Positions 56,201 to 64,000 of a stretch of DNA of 64,000 nt are shown here, in pieces; position 1 is the first letter of the stretch; each line of letters begins with the position of its first letter. The notes beneath the pieces are model-generated. The model had not been told where the DNA came from. It was given only the letters and a program-made list of their open reading frames with translations, and did no database searches. The stretch spans positions 25,946,192-26,010,191 of the forward strand of contig CM067072.1 in assembly GCA_033980235.1 (NCBI GenBank), given 5' to 3'. Origin of the DNA: Diadema setosum (Eukaryota > Echinodermata > Echinoidea > Diadematoida > Diadematidae). The position numbers were made by a program, and so were the translations under genes.

Positions 56201-57000
56201 GATTTCACGCACCTTTTGCAAGACATCGGTGTTTTACACCGTGTAAAGTAACACCATGGAGTTAGTACCTCCGTGGCAAGGGGCCCATGGTAACACCACA
56301 CCAATCAGGTACAGGTGATGTTGACTGCTCCCCAAAGAGATTTTCTCCTCCCCACTGAGGAAAATTATCTTTGCTGCTCCCTCTAAACTTTGTCCTCCGT
56401 GTACTGTGTACACAAGTACGTGCAGAGTTTGTTTGCCATGCACCAGCTGCGATGATGTTGCACATTTCTCCGGGCTGAAACACTGTGTGGACATGGTACA
56501 CAGTGGATGGCGTACTACTCGCCAAGCGATTGCGTAATCCTCGTCATCCCTGGCCCTGGTGCACGTACGCGCTGGCGCATGTACATGTTTATGCACGGCG
56601 CATCGCCGCCGCTCGCTGATGATGATGATCCCAAGGACCTTGCATCACCCATCGTAGAAACACCGAACGCTGATGATGCTCGTGGTCAGCAACCGATGGA
56701 AAAGCGCCGGCAGATAATTACGCAAAATAATTACTGTAGACCCGTGGAGACGAAAACCATGTAGTGGTGCTAGCTGCGGTTTTGATTCTTGCTGAAGTGA
56801 TTGTAACATTCTGCCAACGATCACGACTATCCATCACTCAGTTCATCGCATCTGTAGCTGTAGGCCTAGTGGCGTTGCTCTGCACTGCCTGTACTGCACC
56901 GGCGCGACCCCGACACGTTCAGCGCCGCAACCTGCATGCCGCCCGGGGCAAGGGCGATACCCAGGGGCCAGATATAGGTACGTAGTGTAGGGCTATTCCA
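56200..57000 (+). other. CpG-richer patch with unassigned open frames
   Basis: Base composition rises here. Open segments include AHDDDD-like acidic text (PLADDDDPKDLASPIVETPN, about 56610) and a hydrophobic stretch (ITQFIASVAVGLVALLCTAC, about 56840) that ends at a possible donor GTACGT at 56979. No ATG links them into one convincing exon. It could be a first exon or promoter region. No function is assigned. Confidence 0.25.
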
Positions 57001-58498
57001 ACCTTGGCCCTTGCTTCTTTCCTTGGCTTGGAACTGCACTTGCAGTGGCGTAGGGCCTACTGCGTATCTGCTGTAATCTGTACTGGACTAGATTGGTGCA
57101 GAAACAACTTTGCTTTTCACATGTCTGATGTGAGAAAGAAAATGACAAGGAGGTCTCACTCTACTATTAGTATTACTAAGTAGATAGTAGATCTATTTAC
57201 TACACGCAGCGCTGCGGAGCACAGTGTCTGGTCAGGCTAAGCTTGTATATAGTAGACTAGAGACATAGATTTTCTAGATCATGTAGATCTAGGATAGAGT
57301 CTAGAACAGTTTAGTGCAGTAGTAATCATCATAAATTTCATGATCACAACAGGCCATTTTCATTTCAAATATCAACTGTCAATGTGTGGAAGGCCCATTC
57401 ATTTTAATATTACTATTTGAGTTATATATCTCGGTAAACCCAATAAAGTAGAGCCTGGTCATGCTGGTTGAGACTAAGTAACGTACATTGTTATTAGAGA
57501 TGTGCCACTGAGAATGGAGCATCTTTTTGGCCAAATCTTTATATATAAAAGATCGTCCCAGATCTGTTGGTGTGTGTCCACAGTCTAGCTAACTTTGTTC
57601 AATGCTGTTAACATCTCATACCTTTCTCTACTTTTCAAGCTCGCTCACACTTGCCACTTTGTTAATCAAGAGCACTACTTGGTGGTAAAGTTCTATTCTT
57701 TTACCATTGATCTCAAACTTTACCCAAATGTCTTCAATGTCGCAAACTCAAAAGGCTATCAATATTTCATAAAATGATGCACAGCATTGTTGACCTCAAG
57801 TTGGAGGACCATATTAAGTCAGCAAAAGCACTGAAGAGGCATAGCAACCCAAAGCTAGCTACCATCCTTTATATGATTATTATGTTTTATAGGGCACTTA
57901 AAGCCCAAACAAAGTTCTGGTACGCCTGCAAAAGTTGTCAAATTTTGCTCCAAAATGTAAACGTATGCCTAGGAAATGTGCGGAATAACGCTGTAATAAC
58001 AAGATATTCGATGGGTAACGACGAAAATGGGAAATATTGATAATAACCAAAAACGTTCAGTCTCAGAACTTACCCAAACGGGGTCAGGCTAGACTCAGAC
58101 TCGGGGATAACTCGGCCTCGCTTTGCTTGACGGCGGGATGAGTTGTATTGGTTGTCCTTCTGGATTGTACAGTGTTGTACTATGCATATGGGAGCGGCCT
58201 GTATAAACTACATTGTAGCGTTCTGGCTACTCGCAGTAATGGTCCGAGTTGTTAAAACGCGTGCATCAAAAACGTCTTTGGCGCGCATGCAAAATTATTG
58301 TGCGCCTATCAAGCACCTCTAAAAACAATCAAAGACGCTTGATAAACAACAACAAAAACTTCAAAGACCGCGCGTCTCAGCAACTGAGGTGATGTGCGTA
58401 TACTAGTAGGCAAAGATAGTAGATTAGTTAAGCGTCTTTGCTAGTACACTGTATAGTAGGCTTGAGGACCGCGCGCTGTCCATTTGTTTTGTACAGGA
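57001..58498. other. non-coding stretch
   Basis: Short + strand ORFs at 57595-57777 and 57774-58040 have no recognisable motif or splice support. Nothing else stands out. Confidence 0.4.
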
Positions 58499-58804
58499 TT
58501 AGCATGCACTTTCCTGTCTGCTCAGTAAGGCCTCGTTTGGTACCCGTAGTATTATAGAGTACTGATGAACATGGCGATCACGAACTGTGTGTAAATTGTC
58601 TGAAATAGGGTCGAGTTTTCCCTGAGACCGAGTTAGTCTGGAGCCTTCTGGAATAAAAGTCGGTCTACCTACTTTTATTATTTTTCTCAAAATACTCCAA
58701 AACGACTCATCATTCCGGCAAATCGCGTCAGCCGGGTAAGTTTCTTTGTAGACTCTTTCGGTATATTGCAAGCAAATATGAAATGGTGCCAGACGGGTTC
58801 TCAA
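58499..58804 (-). CDS. unidentified minus-strand ORF
   Basis: A 101-codon frame with protein-like composition (RLAPFHICLQYTERVYKETY, FWSILRKIIKVGRPTFIPEG, LHTVRDRHVHQYSII). Downstream is a stop. Upstream the ATG at 58804 directly follows sequence that is also open for a few codons. No family is recognised. It may be a transposon fragment or an exon. Confidence 0.3.
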   Translation of the reverse strand: MRTRLAPFHICLQYTERVYKETYPADAICRNDESFWSILRKIIKVGRPTFIPEGSRLTRSQGKLDPISDNLHTVRDRHVHQYSIILRVPNEALLSRQESAC

Positions 58805-60995
58805 GCCCTTACCAGAACTTTGTTTTCACTTTAAACTGATTTCGCCAATTCTTTCTTCCATAGTAATAGAACAGCAAAACATTGGAACATACTCCTTGAT
58901 TTAGTGAATTAACCTGAATTACCTATGATGACGCCCAGTAAAGTCAAAGACTTGTAGAGGACCTTTTGACTATAATGTCCAATCCTGTTGAGCCTGGAGA
59001 GTTCATTTAGATGCATGTGATGTATCCACGGGGTAGTCAATTTATTAAATCTGGATTGAATTGATTTACATGTATTATGCCTTTGATCATTGAAACTTTT
59101 CTGCAATTTTTGAAGCTGTATTTGCAAGCTTTTTTTAAAACAATAAGAAATTAAACTGGCCTCAGTTGTCAGCTTGCAGGCAATCATGCTTAAATCTAGA
59201 AACCATCAGGCTATGGATTTTCCAACCCTCACTAGACCTATTCCGTGTTTGAGCAGTCAAAATTGAACTGAACCAAACTGTACTGCACCATGCCAGATTG
59301 GGCCTTAAAGAGTTAAAGGGGCATACCAGACGATTTTCAAAATTTCACATCATGTAGTACATTAATCAACAGCTCCATGTATAGATTTGTGGAATTTATT
59401 GTGGTTCTGTAGCAGAGAAACCATGTTTTGAAAAACCTTATAAGAAAAATACAAATTACACTGAACAAGGATGATGACATAGGAGGCTCACATATTTCAG
59501 AAATGTAGCAGTGTAATTCCATTACAATACCACTTCCTTGCAAGTTCACCTGTGTATAATCTATGCATACCTTCTTCTTTTGTGCTGCTTCCTTGAGCCC
59601 CAACTCATGCATTCTTATGGTGACCCTGTCATGTCATCATCCTTGGTCATTGCAATTTGTTGTAAATATCAAAAATATTCGTATTTTTCATCCTAATTAT
59701 CATAAATTCTGAAACTCTGCCCTCTGTATAACAAATTTATAGTCGTTCAAATGTAAAAATCTGAAAATCATCCGGAGGTCTCCTGTAAGAGCGTTCGAGG
59801 ACTCTGTGGGGATTAGATAGTTACACCTCATTTAAAAGTTATTTTTGGACTCCAGTCTGGGTCACACGTTTTGCCGCAACAGGGTTATAAATTCACCTTG
59901 AACACTTTTGCTACATATGAGAGAGTCAGATCTTCCTGTTATGATGTAATGATGTAGTGTGTGTCACGCACTCTCTTCTCATATCAACTTCTAGTGTGGT
60001 ACACTTTTGGACCGCTTTGCATTTGAGTGCCTTTTGCATGGTACATGTGTGGTACAGTACACTTTTGGACCACATCGGGAAGTAGTACACTTTGGCACAG
60101 TAAATACATTATGGGATTTTTTAGGAGCATCCGAAGGGTCCTCTGGCATGGGTACGGTACATTTTAACCCTTTAGCAACTGAGATTCTGTACATAATGGC
60201 CCAATGGTTTCCTGAAAGGTACAGCAATATGGCTCTCATTTCATCAACTTTGTAAATGATTGATATGAAATAGCACACTGCATATTATTTTTGTTTGTTA
60301 TAATAATTGATATAATGTCTCTTTGAAAATGTACAGTGTATAAGACTCCACCAAGAGAATCGTGTGTCACAGAAGTAATTCTGACATACTTGTCTTGACT
60401 TTTGACCTCTTTCAAATTCTTCACGAAGACAAAAAATGATAGAGCAAAAAAAAAAAAAAAAAATGGATGGGAGGTTTCGGGAATTTTAGGGAATACTTTA
60501 AATGGGTTAATATAAAGAGAATGCTCAAATACACCCCCAAGACACTGTTGCCTTCTTGAAAAAACTGCATTCAGATGTATAAGTAGTGACAGGAAAGGCT
60601 CTGTAATACAACCATCATCTTTTTTTTTTTGAGCCTGCACGTTGCATGTACAATGGCCTGATCCACAATTAGACATGTGAGATACTTTCATGGTGTACTG
60701 GACAGCTCTTCATTACATGCTCTACCACACCCGAGTGCAACATTATGGGAGCATCTTGGTCTGCTCTTGTTATACAAAATACAAAGACCTAAAGTCTGCC
60801 ACTGCTACATGTACATCTGATAACATAATATTATGTAGAATTTACTGCAAGTCTATGGAGCCAGATTCATACAATTTCTGTCTGTGATTGGTATTGCAAG
60901 TTGTGAATTTTTAAAGTGACATAATCTGTTTCAATGAAATAGTGGTATTGGTAGCAACAACATTTAGTTAATGTGAAATGGAGGAGGTCTTTTAA
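58805..60995. other. mostly non-coding stretch
   Basis: A possible decayed TIR element spans 59312-59788, where GGCATACCAGACGATTTTCA near the left edge is roughly mirrored by TGAAAATCATCCGGAGGTCT at the right. A poly-A run lies near 60447-60463. Short ORFs are unsupported. Confidence 0.35.
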
Positions 60996-61763
60996 CCCTA
61001 AAATGGCCGGGGGCGGAATCCGCCCCCCCCCCTCGACGTTTTGCGCTATAATTCTGTAACGCGAGAAGACCTTATCGTGAGGCTTCTTGACTTTGTTTGT
61101 TCAAGTCTCGCGCAACTTTTGAGACCAAATTTGCGACGTCTGCGCATACTTTTGCAAAGCCACGCCCATTTTTGTACCGGAATGTCGCCCCAAAATGGGC
61201 ACAATTTTGTGATTTTGTGTACATTTCCTATGGAAAACAGTGCTCTGTCATGATTGAAAGTCATAAAAACCTGATTATTTTTACAATTAATCACTCTCAT
61301 TGATTACTTTTGTGCTAATTATGACCAGTAGAAGAGTGGTCAGTGACAATTTCCAATGAAAAAACAAAGAAAAACAAAAGTTGAAAAACAAAGAAATACT
61401 TAAGAAATTCTGAAAACATTAAAATACATAAGAATTGTAATGAGTTTTGGTAGTTTTTGTGATGTACAATTTGTTGAATATGCCAAAACAGATTTACAGA
61501 TCAAAAATTAGACTCTCAAAATTTGCTTTTAATTGGGCTAAAATATGATCTTGAACTTAATTTGCATAATTAATTAATTAATATTAGAAATTGCTTGTTT
61601 CAAAAAATCTTATGACACAATCTTGTCGATTGTGACGCGAGTCTCATGCATGCCAAATTTCATCACGATTGCACCACCGATGGCCGAGATCTTGAGGGGG
61701 GGGGGGGGTGGTGGAATCCCCCCCCCAAAAAAAAAAAAAAAAAAATGCCTGGCCCCTTTAGGG
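60996..61763. repeat. piggyBac-like MITE, TTAA-flanked, copy 2
   Basis: A 768-bp element between TTAA at 60992-60995 and 61764-61767, with ends CCCTAAAATGGCC / GGCCCCTTTAGGG. The interior matches copy 1 at 41107 in order: CTCGACGTTTTGCGC near 61033, GAGACCAAATTTGCG near 61119, TTTGCATAATTAATT near 61560 and GGCCGAGATCTTGAGGGGGG near 61682. G- and C-runs again sit just inside both ends. A C9A19 tract at 61718-61745 is part of it. Confidence 0.82.
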
Positions 61764-62175
61764 TTAAGTTGTCAAGAACTCACAAGTCTAGCACAAACAT
61801 ACAACCTAAATATTGATCGAAGTTCCTGTTTAGTTTCTCTGAAATTTGTGTGTGTGTGCGTGTGTGTTTTATGTGGTATAAAACAAAGGTAGGGTGACCT
61901 AAAAAATAAGAAGACTATTGATTACACATACTTGGGGTAGGCAAGTATATTATATCTTCCTGGGAAAGATTTTTTTTTTTTCTTTTTCGTTGACACTTCC
62001 GAGGTGTAGGGCGTACTGGTTGTCTGGCACGTATGCACAGTCATGCCATGCCGCCGTGCGTGCGTGTAATCTGCACTCAAGGTTGCCTCATCCTTTTTTG
62101 AGAGTGAAACCACTTGAAGTGCTTGCATCAGGAGGAAGAAGAGTGACTGTGAGTTTCCACCCTGTTCTCTTCCAG

Positions 62176-62271
62176 ATGCAGTGGAAGCAGCACACCCAGT
62201 CTGGCTCAGGGCTTTCGATGAAGAAAGACGAGATGTGCTCTGGGACTTCTACACTATTATTGATATTAATG
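62176..62271 (+). CDS. internal coding exon of an unidentified gene
   Basis: A 96-nt segment between a strong acceptor (CCCTGTTCTCTTCCAG) and a consensus donor GTAAGT, phase 1 at both ends. It encodes AVEAAHPVWLRAFDEERRDV then LWDFYTIIDIN, a clearly protein-like sequence with no stop. Neighbouring exons could not be fixed, so the gene probably extends to the right or has long introns. The family is not recognised. Confidence 0.55.
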
Positions 62272-63502
62272 GTAAGTTTTTTTGTGAACTTTTTTTTTCT
62301 CTTTCTTTCTTGTGTTTGTTATGTAGTGATCATCTGACTGCAATGATTTTTACAAGGTGTGTGATTGGGAATTTTGATATGTATAATTGGAATTTTTGTT
62401 TCAGTTTCCTTCTTTTTTTTTTGTATTACTGGTATGATGATTAATGTGGTGCCCCCTCCAGTATTCCTTAATGGATTCAGAGTAGTATCTCCAGGGTCTT
62501 TGTACTCTATATTACTAAATGTGTACACTGTAATAATAGGTCATGTGGTACTGCATCGCTGAATTAAAGCTCATGTGGCAGTATAACATGTGGGTTTATA
62601 GCTCATGTGATACATATATAACATCACTGCATGGACATCATGATTGTTTGATTCAAGGTTTTTTGAATTATTGATTGTGTTTCATTTACTAGTCATTTGA
62701 TTGAACACTTACTTTTTGTTTTAAGGTATTTCTTGTTCATTTGTTTAAAAGTATTTTTTGTTTGTTTGTTTGAAGGTATTTCTGAGGAGATTTGTTGTAG
62801 AGTATATTTTTGTCTAGAGCCTGCACATGAACATTGTGACTTAATACAAGTTTACTACTGCCACGTGACTGAATCAATCAGTGCATGAATATACGGTAAT
62901 TGTTTGAAATAAGCCTTTTCGCAGTCTCGATTGCGCATGCGCGACATTTTCTTGTCTCCAATTTTTTGGAGATAAACAAGCCTGAGCGAGGCGACCTGAC
63001 CGTGCGGATTGTGCATCTTCACTCGTACTCGTACTACTAGAATCGCTTGATTTCCTTCATTTCTATTGCTGTTTTGTTACTAACGAATGTCAGTAGTTTC
63101 ATTGGCAAATATCTAAGCCTAATCTAATAGGTATTGTTAGTCTCGTTTAAAATGTATTTTTCCTACGTTGCTTTCAACGAAATTCCACCAGTTAGTTAAA
63201 ACTTAACACATTTTATCACAAGTGGGACTGTGATATAACTACGATTAAAATATTTCCGAGCCGTGCCGTGTGACAAAACACAACTGAAATCGTGATTGAA
63301 ATACCGAAATCTTATTTCATATTTACCATCCGAGCTACTTAGGTAGTCAAGCAGACAAATTTTTAACGGGAAAATGCCATTCAATTTTAATGAAAAATTG
63401 TTCAAAATGAAAAAAAAAAAAAATCTTGTAATTTTGTTCTCTGCTCGTAATCCTGTCTTGAGCTTGGTACATGAAGCATCGTTGAGTAGCCATTCAACAA
63501 TC
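62272..63502. other. intron or non-coding stretch
   Basis: AT-rich with TTTG repeats near 62750. A CpG-containing patch at 62925-63040 carries an NRF1-like site. No exon is supported. Confidence 0.4.
62933..62942. promoter_or_regulatory. second NRF1-like palindromic site
   Basis: GCGCATGCGC in TTGCGCATGCGCGAC, inside a locally CpG-rich patch. It may mark a promoter for a gene beyond the right edge or on the minus strand. Function is inferred from the motif only. Confidence 0.35.
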
Positions 63503-63739
63503 TCAAAAATAGCTCACTGCCGGCCAAAATCGTACACCTTCTTTTTCTGAAATCCAGTTATCAATCTCAACAAGGGGATCTGGAATTTTTTCCCCTCCAA
63601 TGTTCAAAAGTTCTGCGTACTGCTCCGATCTAAATCTGTCTTCTTCCACTTTTGTTTGTTTCACTTTGAATCCAAGTTGTATGGTAAGGGTACCACCTAT
63701 CGGCAGGGTACCTTGGCATGGGCACCCCCTGCGTATCAT
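63503..63739 (-). pseudogene. unidentified minus-strand ORF, possibly transposon-derived
   Basis: The frame GTLTIQLGFKVKQTKVEEDR ... LLNIGGEKIPDPLVEIDNW then EKEGVRFWPAVSYF ends at a stop. A one-base shift continues EIVEWLLNDASC. The pattern vaguely recalls N-terminal regions of repeat-associated SWIM/YqaJ-type proteins of marine invertebrates, but the match is weak and from memory. Confidence 0.3.
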
Positions 63740-64000
63740 GGCTGTTTGTGTGTATAGTAGAAGCTATGAAAACTATAAAAAAGAAGAAACGAAAATCAAA
63801 CTCATAAACAACTAAAAAACCAAACTAAACACGTTTCAATTACACATCCGCTCAGTAACGACGCACGGCTTTGAAATTCAGGTGTATTACCTATGGAGGG
63901 AGGGGGTGCCGATCGCTAGGTACCCTTTTAAGCTGCGCGAAGAAAACGGACTGCATGCACTAAAATTGTGCTATTTTACAACGGAGATTCATAATCAACG

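Noticed and set aside
56507..56985. Two adjacent + ORFs as a single membrane protein gene
   Set aside because: Different frames with a stop between them, and the second has no ATG; kept only as an unassigned patch.
57595..58040. Two short + ORFs
   Set aside because: Random-length frames in AT-rich DNA without motifs.
1..64000. CRISPR array, operon, tRNA or rRNA genes
   Set aside because: Direct repeats here are microsatellites or transposon pieces; no cloverleaf or rRNA sequence recognised; splice sites show eukaryotic DNA.

Overview
This is animal nuclear DNA. It is AT-rich and intron-rich, with consensus GT-AG splice sites, long introns, many microsatellites and dense transposon remnants. 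I found no operons, CRISPR arrays, plasmid or phage features, rRNA or tRNA genes. The mix of repeats (Harbinger, piggyBac-like and TA-flanked MITEs, several LINE clades, Ty3/Gypsy debris) and the frequent palindrome TAGGCCTA suggest a marine invertebrate, probably a deuterostome such as an echinoderm. The organism assignment is inference.

Layout. 1-1.3 kb: the last two coding exons of an unidentified + strand gene. 1.3-10.9 kb: mostly non-coding, with palindromic MITEs and (TA)n arrays. 10.9-11.0 kb: a candidate terminal exon. 12.1-14.0 kb: Ty3/Gypsy protease-RT remnant split by an 849-bp terminal-inverted-repeat (TIR) element. 14.2-16.3 kb: a perfect 107-bp inverted repeat abutting a 5'-truncated CR1/L2-like LINE. 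16.6-23.4 kb: a pile-up of decayed Gypsy LTR, primer-binding-site and gag fragments. 23.7-29.1 kb: a coiled-coil pseudogene split by a 4.6-kb Harbinger element. That element carries a Myb-like start exon and a HARBI1-like transposase fragment, itself split by a 252-bp MITE. 29.0-29.6 kb: Gypsy integrase tail. 29.9-30.5 kb: a hairpin-rich MITE.

The one gene I can reconstruct in full is a minus-strand LRRC41 (MUF1) homologue at 33.1-46.5 kb. It has 12 coding exons with matching intron phases and 765 codons from the first usable ATG, and an Elongin BC-box right after the start. Its introns hold copies of the same MITE families seen elsewhere in the window.

48.4-52.6 kb holds three LINE fragments of different clades. 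52.6-64 kb is mostly non-coding, with a CACTG-ended element built of GGTGTTA palindromes (54.6-55.1 kb), a second piggyBac-like MITE (61.0-61.8 kb), one well-bounded internal exon of an unidentified + strand gene (62.2 kb) and two unassigned minus-strand ORFs.

No new cellular pathway is evident. What deserves a second look is the nested transposon history with readable target-site duplications, the hairpin architecture of the MITE families, the perfect inverted repeat beside the LINE, and the over-represented TAGGCCTA palindrome.
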